From the NCBI GenBank assembly GCA_021847735.1, contig JAJZQD010000015.1, forward strand, positions 1 to 35,467: 35,467 nt of DNA. The letters are read 5' to 3'. The stretch comes from Bacillota bacterium (GTDB lineage: Bacteria; Bacillota; Thermincolia; Thermincolales; UBA2595). A program made the position numbers and the translations under genes. The number at the start of each line of letters is the position of its first letter. Position 1 is the first letter of the stretch. Shown here piece by piece: positions 1-8,676 of the stretch. The notes beneath the pieces were generated by a model. It was not told the DNA's origin, did not search any database, and saw only the letters and a program-made list of their open reading frames with translations.

Positions 1-532
1 TGTGCCGGTCAATTTTCACTTGTCCATTTAGAAAATCGGCAATATGGCCGAGGTTTTTGGCCGGGAATACAGGTATTGTGTCTACAAGTGCTGCTTCATC
101 GGCGTTCTCCGCAGATACTATTATTCCTGCAGCGTCAGATATCTCTTGGGCTGCCATCACGCTGGGGAGAATACCGGTAACCCCTCTCACAGTGCCGTCC
201 AATGAAAGCTCTCCCAGGTAAACAAATTTCTTATAATCATCATTTATTAACCGACCGGACGCCGCCATTAACCCTACAGCTATTGGAAGGTCAAAGACCG
301 GGCCCTCCTTTCTCTGGTCAGCGGGTGCCAGGTTGACCGTAATGTGCCCCAACGGAAATTCCATACCGGAATTTCTTAAAGCTGCTCTTACCCGTTCTTT
401 GGACTCCTTTACCGCCGCTGTGGGCAAGCCCACTATATCAAGCCCGGGCAGGCCGGACGAAATATCAACCTCCACGTCAACAATAAAACCTTCAAGTCCA
501 AACATCCCGACACTCCTGACTACTGCCAGCAA
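1..532 (-). CDS. yifB: YifB/ComM-family Mg-chelatase-like AAA+ ATPase, N-terminal part only
   Basis: The gene runs off the left edge, leaving about 177 N-terminal residues. They form the Lon-protease-like N-terminal domain of the YifB/ComM family, with the conserved blocks VDVEVDISSGLPG, IVGLPTAAVKESKERVRAAL and ITVNLAPADQRKEGP; the Walker A region lies beyond the edge. I place the start at a TTG (532-530) because GGAGGG sits six bases upstream and the product then begins MLAVVRSVGMFGLEGF, which aligns with the usual family N-terminus. An in-frame ATG at 538 touches the Shine-Dalgarno and one at 505 would cut conserved sequence. Family members act in branch migration during transformation (ComM) or have unknown roles. 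It follows yraN on the same strand, separated by a hairpin-rich spacer. Confidence 0.9.
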   Translation of the reverse strand, partial: MLAVVRSVGMFGLEGFIVDVEVDISSGLPGLDIVGLPTAAVKESKERVRAALRNSGMEFPLGHITVNLAPADQRKEGPVFDLPIAVGLMAASGRLINDDYKKFVYLGELSLDGTVRGVTGILPSVMAAQEISDAAGIIVSAENADEAALVDTIPVFPAKNLGHIADFLNGQVKIDRH

Positions 533-593
533 GACCATCCCTCCGCCAAAAACAACATCAAACAAACCTTATCCTGTTTATCCCAATTCCAAG

Positions 594-684
594 ACTCCAC
601 CTTCTATAAGGTGGAGTTACATTTTTCTGCTTCAGTGGGGGTAGAGTCCCCCACTGAAGTTTCGATGTTCAGCTTTAGCTGAAC
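594..684. repeat. Three consecutive perfect hairpins
   Basis: Three back-to-back inverted repeats fill the yraN-yifB spacer: 594-603/608-617 (10 bp, loop of 4), 630-641/648-659 (12 bp, loop of 6) and 667-674/677-684 (8 bp, loop of 2). All are perfect. None is followed by a T-tract on either strand, so they do not look like ordinary intrinsic terminators. A remnant of an IS200/IS605-like end, a REP-like element or a structured RNA are all possible; no transposase is nearby. Confidence 0.75.
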
Positions 685-692
685 GAGTTCAC

Positions 693-1052
693 TTAAAAGC
701 AGTTTTCAAAAATCCTGACAGATTTCAAACTGTTATCCTGGTCAAGATACAACGAATACACGTCAAACCTGCAGCTGTGGGACATCGAAAAGTGTCCCGC
801 CAGGTACAAGGCAGCCAGGAGACGCAGCCTTTTTTGCTTCCGGAAATCCACTGCTTCTTCCGGGAACCCATATTTCAGACTCCTGCGGGTTTTTACCTCG
901 ATAAAGATTATTTTATCCCCATCCCGGGCAATGATATCTATTTCACCGTACCTGCACCGGAAGTTCTGCTCTATGATGGCATACCCTTTTTCTTTGAGCA
1001 TGCCTGCGGCCATCTCCTCACCCAGAGCGCCCAACTCTTTGCGTGTTTTCAC
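693..1052 (-). CDS. yraN: YraN / UPF0102 family predicted endonuclease
   Basis: The product of about 119 residues has the whole UPF0102 pattern: an N-terminal LGALGEEMAAGMLKEKGY helix, then RCRYGEIDIIARDGDKIIFIEVKTRR. The GEIDIIA and EVK residues match the catalytic D-ExK layout of the restriction-endonuclease-like fold. The biochemical role in bacteria is poorly known. I start it at GTG 1052-1050, where GAGGTG lies seven bases upstream, rather than at the upstream TTG (1067) that overlaps this Shine-Dalgarno. An extended -10 promoter lies just upstream. In many Firmicutes yraN sits near rnhB and yifB; here the nuo operon and its terminator lie between it and rnhB. Confidence 0.9.
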   Translation of the reverse strand: MKTRKELGALGEEMAAGMLKEKGYAIIEQNFRCRYGEIDIIARDGDKIIFIEVKTRRSLKYGFPEEAVDFRKQKRLRLLAALYLAGHFSMSHSCRFDVYSLYLDQDNSLKSVRIFENCF

Positions 1053-1072
1053 TTGTCCACACCTCAAAATTC

Positions 1073-1101
1073 ATTATAGCACACAGTTTATTCGTGGTCA
1101 G
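1073..1101 (-). promoter_or_regulatory. Probable SigA promoter of yraN
   Basis: On the minus strand there is TATAAT (1078-1073) preceded by TG one base upstream (extended -10), with CTGACC at 17-bp spacing (1101-1096). The start would fall near 1066, leaving a leader of roughly 14 nt before the chosen GTG. Confidence 0.6.
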
Positions 1102-1129
1102 TGACATCATGCTATCAAACTGCTGATAT

Positions 1130-1201
1130 CTTGCCTTAAGTGTCTCTACGCCTTACGGCTCCGAGAAAGTAGGAGGTTTGCGCAACGCAAACTTTCCGAT
1201 T
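1130..1201 (-). repeat. Two-hairpin intergenic repeat, copy A
   Basis: Read on the minus strand, it begins ATCGGAAAGTTTGCG and forms a GTTTGCG/CGCAAAC hairpin with a 3-nt loop. A weaker CTC...GAG hairpin with an inner GCC/GGC stem and a GGCAAGATAT tail follow. The same order of elements occurs on the plus strand at 13536-13594. It lies between the nuo terminator and the yraN promoter, with no coding potential. Confidence 0.55.
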
Positions 1202-1257
1202 ATAAAGAAATCCTAATGACCTTTGTGTTCTCATCTTTTCTCTGTGTTAACCTATCC

Positions 1258-1287
1258 AAAAAAAAGAAACCTGATTTCTCAGGTTTC
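1258..1287 (-). terminator. Intrinsic terminator of the nuo operon
   Basis: On the minus strand a 9-bp perfect stem (GAAACCTGA / TCAGGTTTC, 1287-1266) with a GAAA tetraloop is followed directly by eight T residues (1265-1258). It lies 25 bases past the nuoN stop, closes the operon and shows that no nuoEFG genes follow. Confidence 0.92.
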
Positions 1288-1312
1288 CTTTGACTTCATT
1301 TACTGTGACTGA

Positions 1313-2746
1313 TTACTTAAACAACGCGGCCGCGGCCATGTTAGCCAGAACTGATAACGGTTCAGGCCAAATACCAAGGAATACCGTGATAACCATTGTT
1401 ACCAGGAGTGTTGCCTTGGCGCCAGCCGGAACTACTAAGGGAGTGTTGTCAACAGGGTCTGCCATATACATTACCTTGGCTACTGACAAATAGTAGTATA
1501 CGGACGCCATACTCATCAGTAAGCCGATAATGACTAACCACAGGTAGCCTTGGTTGACAATTGCCGAGAACAGGTAGAACTTACCGGCAAAACCTGCCAG
1601 AGGAGGAATACCTGCCATGGAAAGCAGGCAAACCGTCAGAACCGAGGCCAGCAGCGGTGAGCGCTGGGCTAAACCTGCGTAATCCTTAATTTCGTCACTT
1701 CCCGTGTTAGCCGAGAAATTCATTACAACAGTAAATGCTCCGATAGTTGCGAACACATAAAGCATTGCATAGAAGGCAACACCTTTAACCCCGGCGACAC
1801 TGGCTGCTACAATACCGGTCATGATATAGCCGGCCTGGGCAATACTCGAGTATGCAAGCATTCTCTTGATATTGGTCTGGGGAATAGCAACCAGGTTACC
1901 GATTATGATAGTCAGTGCGGCCAGTGCTGCAAAAAGCAGTCTCCATTGGGACTGGAAGGCCGGGAAGGCAACAAAGAATACGCGGATAAGGACTGCAAAT
2001 GCGGCGGCCTTAGAACCAACGGCCAGAAACGCAGTGACGGGCGTCGGTGCTCCTTCATATACATCAGGAGACCACATTTGGAAAGGCACGGCGGAGATTT
2101 TGAATCCGAAACCGGCAATAAGGAAAATCATGCCCACTAACAATGCCGGAGACATACTGCCCAAAACCTTGATTTTGGCAGCGACCTCTACGATTACTGT
2201 AGTGCCAGTCATACCGTAAACAAGGCTTAGACCATAGAGCAGAATGGCTGAAGACATGGCGCCTAGAATCAGGTATTTTACCCCGGCTTCCGCCGATTTG
2301 CTGTCATTCTTCTTATAGCCGGTCAGGATATAGAAGGAAATGGTCATGGTTTCAAGGGCAAGATATAATGTGATGAAATCTCCCGAAGAAGAAAGAAGCA
2401 TCATCCCAACAGTGGCAAAAACCATCATTACAAAGAATTCGCCGTAGTTGGTGCCAATCTTCTTCACGTACAGTGTGGCAGCCATTGAAACCAAAATTGC
2501 GGCAATCAGGAACAACTGCTTAAAGAAGGTAGAGAAATCATCAATTATATACATTCCGTCGAACAGTTTGGTATTCACGCCATAAAAACTGAAGCTCAAC
2601 AGCAGGATACCGGTAAGTCCTATAGTGACCAGATAACCCAAACCGTATTTTTGCTCTTTGGGAACCAAAAGCCCGATTACTATTACGCCTATTGCCAGAA
2701 GAGTTGTAGCTATTTCAATTGAAAGCAATGAATAATTTGCATCCAT
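1313..2746 (-). CDS. nuoN: NADH-quinone-type oxidoreductase (complex I) subunit N
   Basis: The 477-residue, almost entirely hydrophobic protein is a proton-pumping Mrp-antiporter-like subunit of the membrane arm. The conserved half-channel residues can be seen: Glu in ALETMTISFYIL and Lys in GFKISAVPFQMWSPDVYEGAPTPVTAF, followed by a second Lys in GSKAAAFAVLIR. Its length is close to the roughly 485 residues of E. coli NuoN. It is the last gene of nuoABCDHIJKLMN; its ATG shares one base with the nuoM stop (TAATG), which implies translational coupling, and a strong terminator follows. Confidence 0.95.
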   Translation of the reverse strand: MDANYSLLSIEIATTLLAIGVIVIGLLVPKEQKYGLGYLVTIGLTGILLLSFSFYGVNTKLFDGMYIIDDFSTFFKQLFLIAAILVSMAATLYVKKIGTNYGEFFVMMVFATVGMMLLSSSGDFITLYLALETMTISFYILTGYKKNDSKSAEAGVKYLILGAMSSAILLYGLSLVYGMTGTTVIVEVAAKIKVLGSMSPALLVGMIFLIAGFGFKISAVPFQMWSPDVYEGAPTPVTAFLAVGSKAAAFAVLIRVFFVAFPAFQSQWRLLFAALAALTIIIGNLVAIPQTNIKRMLAYSSIAQAGYIMTGIVAASVAGVKGVAFYAMLYVFATIGAFTVVMNFSANTGSDEIKDYAGLAQRSPLLASVLTVCLLSMAGIPPLAGFAGKFYLFSAIVNQGYLWLVIIGLLMSMASVYYYLSVAKVMYMADPVDNTPLVVPAGAKATLLVTMVITVFLGIWPEPLSVLANMAAAALFK

Positions 2747-4308
2747 TAGATGTTCCCCCCTATCTGAGCGGCAGCGGCAGCCGCTGTCGTGGCCTGAACC
2801 ATCTTGGCCGCTATCGGCTGCATTCCCGAGTTAACCATATCCATGAGTAAGGAGGGGAATATCCCAAAGGTTACAATAAATACAATCAGGACTACAACAG
2901 GAATCAGGTAGGAGCCTTTGATATCCTCTACGTGATCCCACTCTTCCTTGCGTGGGCCGAAGAGTACATTGGCCACCATCCGCAAAACATATACAGCGCC
3001 TAGAACAACACCGGTCAAAGCTATAATGGAAAGAACCTGCATATTGGTCTGTTTGGTGGCAAAGGCGCCAACAAAGGTGGTGAACTCAGGTACAAAACTC
3101 ACCAACCCCGGCAGACCTGCCGAAGCCATAGCAGCCACAACAAATCCGGTTGAAGCCACCGGCATCTGATGAGCCAGGCCGCCCAAGTCCGGAATGTACC
3201 GGGACTTAGTTGCAGCATAAATGTATCCCACCATAGAGAAGAAGAGGGCTGACATTACACCGTGGGCAAACATGTTGGCCACAGCGCCGTTCAGACCGAT
3301 GATGTTCAGGGAAGCAACCCCGATCAATACAAAACCCATGTGGCTGACGGATGAATAACCAACGACATATTTCATGTCTTTCTGGGCCAGGCAAATCAAT
3401 GCGGCGTAGACCACGTTACCTACAGCCAGAATGGCTATCACCGGTGCCCAGGCCTTTGCTCCAAGGGGCAGGATAAACAAACCAATCCTAATCAAACCGT
3501 AGCCGCCAATCTTCTTCAGAACGCCGGCGTGAATCATGGAAACCGCAGTTGGCGCTCCGGCGTATCCATCGGGTGACCAGGAATGGAACGGGAACATCGA
3601 CAACAGGGTGGTAAAACCGAATGCCATCATACCAAAGGCAATAATCTGGAACTTCGCGGGGAAGTCAACCTTTGCAAGTGTTGCGATATCAAAGGTCGGC
3701 GCCCCAAGGTATACTGCGGCTTGCATATACATCCATATCATAGCCGCCAGGAGGAACGCACTTCCTATCAGCAGGTAAATGGTAAGCTTCATACCGGCAT
3801 ATTCCTTAGTGACAGCCTTAGTCTTGCTTCCGCTGCCCCAGATAATAACCATGATGTAGATGGGGATTACTACTACTTCGTAGAACAGGAAGAAGATAAA
3901 CAAGTCGCGGGCCACAAATGTTCCCATAACCCCTCCAATAAGGATCAGCAGGAGAATGTAAAATTCCTTGGCACGCTTTTCCACACTCCATGACCTGGAG
4001 AATACCGAGGTAAACCCTATAATGTTAGTCAGCAGCAGCATCGGCAGGCTAAACCCGTCAACACCGAGGGAATAAACAACTCCGAGGTCCCTAACCCATG
4101 GAATGTCTTCGGTGAAGGCGAACCCACCTGTTGCCAGGTTCTGGTTGTAGTAGATAAAATAGATGACAATTGTCAGAGCCAGTGAGGTGAAGGTGGTAAT
4201 TCCAGCTACTGCTTTGATTACTTTTGAATTTTCTTTAGGGATAAATACGGAGATAAGTGCTCCGATAATTGGCGCTAATAATATAACAGTCAAAACGGGA
4301 AAACCCAT
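2746..4308 (-). CDS. nuoM: Complex I subunit M (antiporter-like proton channel)
   Basis: The 520-residue polytopic membrane protein has the conserved TM5 glutamate at residue 144 (LFYEVVVIPIYI), the same number as in E. coli, and the PFHSWSPDGYAGAPTAV block. The TM7 lysine that the family normally has a few residues before this block (E. coli K234, AFAVKMP) is absent: the aligned residue is Leu235 in GFTTLLSMFPFH. The TM8 lysine is kept (AGVLKKIGGYG). The sequence is clean with no frameshift, so this looks like a subfamily feature rather than decay. It is coupled to nuoL and nuoN by one-base TAATG overlaps. Confidence 0.95.
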   Translation of the reverse strand: MGFPVLTVILLAPIIGALISVFIPKENSKVIKAVAGITTFTSLALTIVIYFIYYNQNLATGGFAFTEDIPWVRDLGVVYSLGVDGFSLPMLLLTNIIGFTSVFSRSWSVEKRAKEFYILLLILIGGVMGTFVARDLFIFFLFYEVVVIPIYIMVIIWGSGSKTKAVTKEYAGMKLTIYLLIGSAFLLAAMIWMYMQAAVYLGAPTFDIATLAKVDFPAKFQIIAFGMMAFGFTTLLSMFPFHSWSPDGYAGAPTAVSMIHAGVLKKIGGYGLIRIGLFILPLGAKAWAPVIAILAVGNVVYAALICLAQKDMKYVVGYSSVSHMGFVLIGVASLNIIGLNGAVANMFAHGVMSALFFSMVGYIYAATKSRYIPDLGGLAHQMPVASTGFVVAAMASAGLPGLVSFVPEFTTFVGAFATKQTNMQVLSIIALTGVVLGAVYVLRMVANVLFGPRKEEWDHVEDIKGSYLIPVVVLIVFIVTFGIFPSLLMDMVNSGMQPIAAKMVQATTAAAAAAQIGGNI

Positions 4309-6257
4309 TACCTAACACCTCCTAACAGGCCCAGGTTTACTGAGCTGGTATCCATGAAGTTCATAATGATTACAAGGATTACGATCCCTGCAAAGAGTAC
4401 TAACGCGTAGTGCTGCAGCTTACCGGTTTGAATCCTTCTAAAAGTACTGCCGAGAAGTTTGGCTGCATTCCCCACGGCGTCAATGATACCGTCGACAATA
4501 GTGGTGTCAACCCACCAGAGGAATCTGCCAAGACCGTCAATGACGTTGTGAATGATCCAAAGGTAGATTTCGTCAATATAGTACTTATTGTACAGCAGCG
4601 TATAGATAGGTTTAAATTGCTGGGCAAGTTTTTCGTGCGAAACAGACTTTTTCAGGTAAATTGTGATTGCTGTAAATATACCAATTAACGCAACAACTAC
4701 CGAACCCACCATTATTATATAGTTTGGAGCCTCGTGTTCGAATTCTCCGATCCGAACAAAGTATCCAAAGCCATGCTGCAGCCAAGGCATCCCAACAAGA
4801 CCACCAACTACAGACAAAAACGCCAGAACATACAGCGGTAAGAGCATTGAAAAAGGTGACTCATGCGGATGGGCGTGTTTGTCGCGAAGCTCACCGTGGA
4901 AGCAGATAAAGAACATCCGGAACATATAGAATGCTGTAAGTCCTGCAGTCAGGACAGCCATAACAAAGAGCAGGTAGTAAAACGGCTGGTGTTGGTGAGC
5001 AGCCATATTGTATGTTACCAGGAGGATTTCATCCTTGCTCCAGAATCCAGCAAAGGGTGGAATACCTGCAATGGCCAAACATCCCACAAGGAATGTCCAA
5101 TACGTCACCGGCATGTATTTCTTCAAGCCGCCATATTTCCATATGTTAGCCTCGTTGTGCATGGAGTGAAGAACACTACCTGCCCCAAGGAACATAAGGG
5201 CTTTGAAGAAGGCATGGGTCATCAGGTGGAACATACTGGCTGTGAGACTGCCTGCCCCAAGGGCCAGCATCATATAACCAAGCTGCGAGACCGTTGAGTA
5301 AGCAAGTATTTTCTTCATCTCTGTCTGCGTTATGGCAATCGAGGCCGCGAATAAAGCGGTAAACGCACCCATAAAGGCCACAAAGGCCATTGCACTGGGG
5401 ACAGTTTTGAAGAGAATTAAAGTCCGGCCTGTTAGGTATACACCGGCAACAACCATTGTAGCAGCGTGGATCAGGGCGCTGACCGGGGTAGGACCTTCCA
5501 TGGCATCAGGAAGCCATACATGAAGTGGAAACTGACCGGATTTGCCTATCGGTCCCAGGAACAGGATTACTGCTATAACTGTAAGAGCGCCTAAACTGAG
5601 ATGAGTGTACTGGGCGAAGTTCGGAATCATCTCTCCCAGCCTCTGCAGATCCAAGGTCCCGAAGTTAATCTGCAGCAAGAGGATACCTAGTAAGAGACCG
5701 AAGTCACCGGTCCGGGTAGTGATAAAGGCTTTCTTGGCTGCCTCTCTGGCAGAATACTTGTGAAACCAGAAACCAATCAAAAGGTATGAACATAAACCAA
5801 CAAGCTCCCAGAAAACGAACATCTGTAAAAGGTTGGGAGCAATAACCAGTCCGAGCATGGACATGGCAAACAGTGACAGGTAAGCATAAAAACGGGAGAA
5901 TCCGGGGTCGCCGTGCATGTATCCCAGGGAATAAATCTGCACTAATGATGCCACAAGGGTTACGACAAATAACATCATAGCAGAGGTGGGATCTATCTGG
6001 ACTCCCATTTCTACCTTCAACCCATTCATGCTAAACCAGGTAAAAGCCTGTTTTAGCGGGTGTTCGACAAACTCTCCGCCTTGTTGAATTACTCCAATAC
6101 CAATGCAAATCGCCAACACAAACGAGATCAGTATAAATGTAATGGCCACAAAGGCACTGACCTTCGGTAGTGGTTTAAATACAAGAGCTATAAGCACAAA
6201 TGCGACTGCCGGTAGGAGAGGAATCAACCAAGCGTTATAAAGAGCAAATTCAATCAT
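4308..6257 (-). CDS. nuoL: Complex I subunit L (antiporter-like proton channel with lateral helix)
   Basis: The 649-residue protein is the distal antiporter-like subunit. Glu151 (FVFWELVGLCSYLLIGFW) and Lys239 (GKSGQFPLHVWLPDAMEGPTPVSALIHAATMV) match the channel residues of the family. The C-terminal part (about residues 540-649) has the hydrophilic stretch and final hydrophobic segment expected for the long lateral helix and its anchor. It starts at ATG after a weak AGGTG; the gap to nuoK is 34 nt, and its stop overlaps the nuoM start by one base. Confidence 0.95.
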   Translation of the reverse strand: MIEFALYNAWLIPLLPAVAFVLIALVFKPLPKVSAFVAITFILISFVLAICIGIGVIQQGGEFVEHPLKQAFTWFSMNGLKVEMGVQIDPTSAMMLFVVTLVASLVQIYSLGYMHGDPGFSRFYAYLSLFAMSMLGLVIAPNLLQMFVFWELVGLCSYLLIGFWFHKYSAREAAKKAFITTRTGDFGLLLGILLLQINFGTLDLQRLGEMIPNFAQYTHLSLGALTVIAVILFLGPIGKSGQFPLHVWLPDAMEGPTPVSALIHAATMVVAGVYLTGRTLILFKTVPSAMAFVAFMGAFTALFAASIAITQTEMKKILAYSTVSQLGYMMLALGAGSLTASMFHLMTHAFFKALMFLGAGSVLHSMHNEANIWKYGGLKKYMPVTYWTFLVGCLAIAGIPPFAGFWSKDEILLVTYNMAAHQHQPFYYLLFVMAVLTAGLTAFYMFRMFFICFHGELRDKHAHPHESPFSMLLPLYVLAFLSVVGGLVGMPWLQHGFGYFVRIGEFEHEAPNYIIMVGSVVVALIGIFTAITIYLKKSVSHEKLAQQFKPIYTLLYNKYYIDEIYLWIIHNVIDGLGRFLWWVDTTIVDGIIDAVGNAAKLLGSTFRRIQTGKLQHYALVLFAGIVILVIIMNFMDTSSVNLGLLGGVR

Positions 6258-6291
6258 CTTGTTCTTAGCACCTACCTTTGTTAGTAGAAAA

Positions 6292-6612
6292 CTACCATTT
6301 TAACCAATCGAAGTCGTCAACATTCACCGACATACGGCTGCGGTAAATTGCGACGATTAAGGCCAGACCCACCGCAACCTCGGCAGCTGCAACAGCAACC
6401 ACAAAGATTGCAAATACTTGGCCTGTCAAAATTTCTGTGGTAACATACCTTGAAAAAGCGACCAGATTGATATTTACTGAATTCAACATAACCTCAAGGC
6501 CCATCAGAATTGCAATAACGTTTCTCTTTGCCAGGGCTCCGAAAAGACCTATGCAGAAAAGGGTGCCGCTAAAAATCAGAAAGTGATTTAATCCGATACT
6601 TGATCCGATCAT
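6292..6612 (-). CDS. nuoK: Complex I subunit K
   Basis: The 106-residue protein has three transmembrane segments and is homologous to MrpC. The two membrane glutamates needed for proton transfer are present in [18 protein letters not shown] and [17 protein letters not shown]. Its length matches the family (about 100 residues). Its start overlaps the nuoJ stop by 4 nt (ATGA), so translation is probably coupled. Confidence 0.95.
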   Translation of the reverse strand: MIGSSIGLNHFLIFSGTLFCIGLFGALAKRNVIAILMGLEVMLNSVNINLVAFSRYVTTEILTGQVFAIFVVAVAAAEVAVGLALIVAIYRSRMSVNVDDFDWLKW

Positions 6613-7103
6613 GAGGTCTTTTTCACCTCTTTCGCAATAATTACCGCTCCCAATAAAGCCACTAACAGCAAGATTGCCGCAACTTCAAAAGGAACAACAT
6701 ATTTAGTTAACATCAGGTCAGCAATCAGGCTTACAGTATTGCTGGGCGGCTCGGCAGTGCTAACCGGCCAATTGGTATTGAGTACCATGAACCCGTTGAT
6801 GACAATCATTGCCAGCGAAACCAGTCCCGCTACGGCTACATGGGCCGAAAACAGGTTGGTCTGCTTCATATTTCCCCTTTGGGTAAGCATGATACCAAAT
6901 ACGAGGAAAATGGCGATGGCGCCGGCGTAAACCAGGATCTGTACGGCCGCCATAAAGTCGGCGTTCAGCATAACATATACCCCGGCCACTCCGATAAAGG
7001 TCAATACCATATAAAGCGCACTGTGAAAGATGTTTTTGTTCATGACCATTAGGAGCGCCGACCCTAATGTAAAGATGGCTACAATCCAGAACATCAAAAT
7101 CAT
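6609..7103 (-). CDS. nuoJ: Complex I subunit J
   Basis: The 164-residue protein has five hydrophobic segments. The conserved TM3 block [27 protein letters not shown] includes the pi-bulge region typical of NuoJ, which helps relay quinone-site movements to the proton pumps. It starts at ATG after GGGGTGA; a second in-frame ATG three codons later is an alternative. It lies 16 nt after nuoI and overlaps nuoK by 4 nt. Confidence 0.94.
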   Translation of the reverse strand: MILMFWIVAIFTLGSALLMVMNKNIFHSALYMVLTFIGVAGVYVMLNADFMAAVQILVYAGAIAIFLVFGIMLTQRGNMKQTNLFSAHVAVAGLVSLAMIVINGFMVLNTNWPVSTAEPPSNTVSLIADLMLTKYVVPFEVAAILLLVALLGAVIIAKEVKKTS

Positions 7104-7119
7104 TTACCTATTTCACCCC

Positions 7120-7569
7120 TTAACTAGCCTGTGCCGATTCTTCGTCTTCTTTTGCGGACTTAGCCGGTTGGTCGTCTTCCGGGGACGGTACATAACTGCC
7201 GAACAGGTCAAGGTTAACTTCTTCCCGGGAAAACTTAGCCCTTTCATAATCATGGTTCCACATAAGGGCTTTGGTAGGACAGGCTTCCACGCAAAAGCCG
7301 CAGTAAAGGCACCTTTCAGCCATCATCTTATAACCTGTTAATTTCTTCTTATTGTTTTCGTCTTTTTCGGACTCAATCTTGATTACACTGTTAGGACATG
7401 TGTTGGCACACAGCCCGCAAGCGATACACTTGGGCACCTTCAAAGTAAAGGAGCCTTTGAAACGCGCGGGTAGTACCGGTCTCTCTTCGGGGTATTGTTC
7501 AGTAATCTTTTTCTCAAACAGGTGTCCGAGAGTAATGCCTAGTCCTTTTATTAGTCCTCTTCCAAACAC
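7120..7569 (-). CDS. nuoI: Complex I subunit I, two-[4Fe-4S] ferredoxin-like subunit
   Basis: The 149-residue subunit of the peripheral arm carries both tetranuclear cluster motifs, CIACGLCANTC-P and CLYCGFCVEAC-P, which hold clusters N6a and N6b. The last 20 or so residues are acidic and low in complexity (SPEDDQPAKSAKEDEESAQAS). In complexes lacking NuoEFG, as here, NuoI is the exposed entry side for electrons, so this acidic tail may matter for partner docking; that is inference. The start is GTG (7569-7567) after GGGTGGTGA. It lies between nuoH and nuoJ with short gaps. Confidence 0.95.
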   Translation of the reverse strand: MFGRGLIKGLGITLGHLFEKKITEQYPEERPVLPARFKGSFTLKVPKCIACGLCANTCPNSVIKIESEKDENNKKKLTGYKMMAERCLYCGFCVEACPTKALMWNHDYERAKFSREEVNLDLFGSYVPSPEDDQPAKSAKEDEESAQAS

Positions 7570-7582
7570 TTTATCACCACCC

Positions 7583-8629
7583 CTAACCTGTTATCATTCG
7601 GTAAACGTAAATTCCGATTCCTGTAACAACAATGTTGGCCAGGGAAACGGGAATCAGGAATTTCCAACCGAAATGCATCAAGTGGTCAATCCTAATTCTG
7701 GGATATGTCCATTTAACCCACATGAACAGGAATATCATGCAGTAAACCTTAAGCATAAACCACAGGAAAGGCGGTAAGAATGTCAAACCAAACGGTGCAT
7801 TCCAGCCTCCCAGGAACATAATAGTGGCAATAGCGCAGACAGCCACCAGGTTTCCATATTCTGCAATCATGAAAATCGCCCAGCGTATCCCGCCGTACTC
7901 TACAAAGTAACCTGCAACCAGTTCCTGCTCGCCTTCGGCCAGGTCAAAGGGTCCTCTGTTGGTCTCAGCGACAGTAGATATAAAATAAATGATAAAAGCG
8001 ATACACTGCGGAACTATAAACCACATATTTTTCTGGGACGCAACAATATCTGTCAGATTCAAAGACCCTGCCAGCATAACCACGCCGAGCAGAGAGAATA
8101 CCATTGGAATTTCATAGCTAATCATTTGGGCCACGGTCCGCATTCCGCCAATAAATGAATATTTATTATTGGAAGCGATTCCTGCCATAAGTAATGAAAG
8201 GGTTGCCGTAGAACCGATGGCGATGAAATAGAATATGCCGATGTTGAGGTTTTCCAGAACCATTCCCGGGCCGAAAGGGATGACCGCAATTGCCACAATG
8301 GCTGTGACAAAAGCACATGTACTGGCAATCTTGTAGATGAATTTGTCGGCCGCAGCGGGAGTAATGTCCTCTTTACCCAACACTTTAACAATGTCGACCG
8401 GAAATTGCAGAAAACCGGCAGGGCCAAGACGGTTCGGACCCCGACGTTGCTGCATAAAGGCACTGGACTTCCGTTCAATCCAAACCAGAACTATCAGGTT
8501 AATCAAAACGAAAAGAATGACGACTAATGTCCATACAGCAGTTAAGATTAGTTCTGTAGCTGTGGTAGATATTCCCATGCCTAAAATCCAAGCCCTTAAC
8601 CAATTGGCTAGATCAATAAATATTTGCAT
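7583..8629 (-). CDS. nuoH: Complex I subunit H
   Basis: The 348-residue polytopic membrane subunit forms the quinone chamber together with NuoB and NuoD. The hallmark blocks are present: WIERKSSAFMQQRRGPNRLGPAGFLQ near residues 50-75, AETNRGPFDLAEGEQELVAGYFVEYGG around the middle with its run of charged residues, and WVKWTYPRIRIDHLMHFGWKFLIP near the C-terminus. It is slightly longer than E. coli NuoH (325). The ATG follows GGGGAGAAG closely. It is transcribed between nuoD and nuoI. Confidence 0.95.
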   Translation of the reverse strand: MQIFIDLANWLRAWILGMGISTTATELILTAVWTLVVILFVLINLIVLVWIERKSSAFMQQRRGPNRLGPAGFLQFPVDIVKVLGKEDITPAAADKFIYKIASTCAFVTAIVAIAVIPFGPGMVLENLNIGIFYFIAIGSTATLSLLMAGIASNNKYSFIGGMRTVAQMISYEIPMVFSLLGVVMLAGSLNLTDIVASQKNMWFIVPQCIAFIIYFISTVAETNRGPFDLAEGEQELVAGYFVEYGGIRWAIFMIAEYGNLVAVCAIATIMFLGGWNAPFGLTFLPPFLWFMLKVYCMIFLFMWVKWTYPRIRIDHLMHFGWKFLIPVSLANIVVTGIGIYVYRMITG

Positions 8630-8676
8630 GCTTCTTCTCCCCTATAAACCCTATTTTTTAGTTTTCCTGTACACCT

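Noticed and set aside
594-684. Intrinsic terminator after yraN
   Set aside because: The stems are strong but none is followed by a T-run on the minus strand, so I list it as a repeat instead.
2746-4308. Frameshift or sequencing error behind the missing NuoM lysine
   Set aside because: The flanking motifs are in frame on both sides and the membrane segment is intact, so a substitution is more likely.
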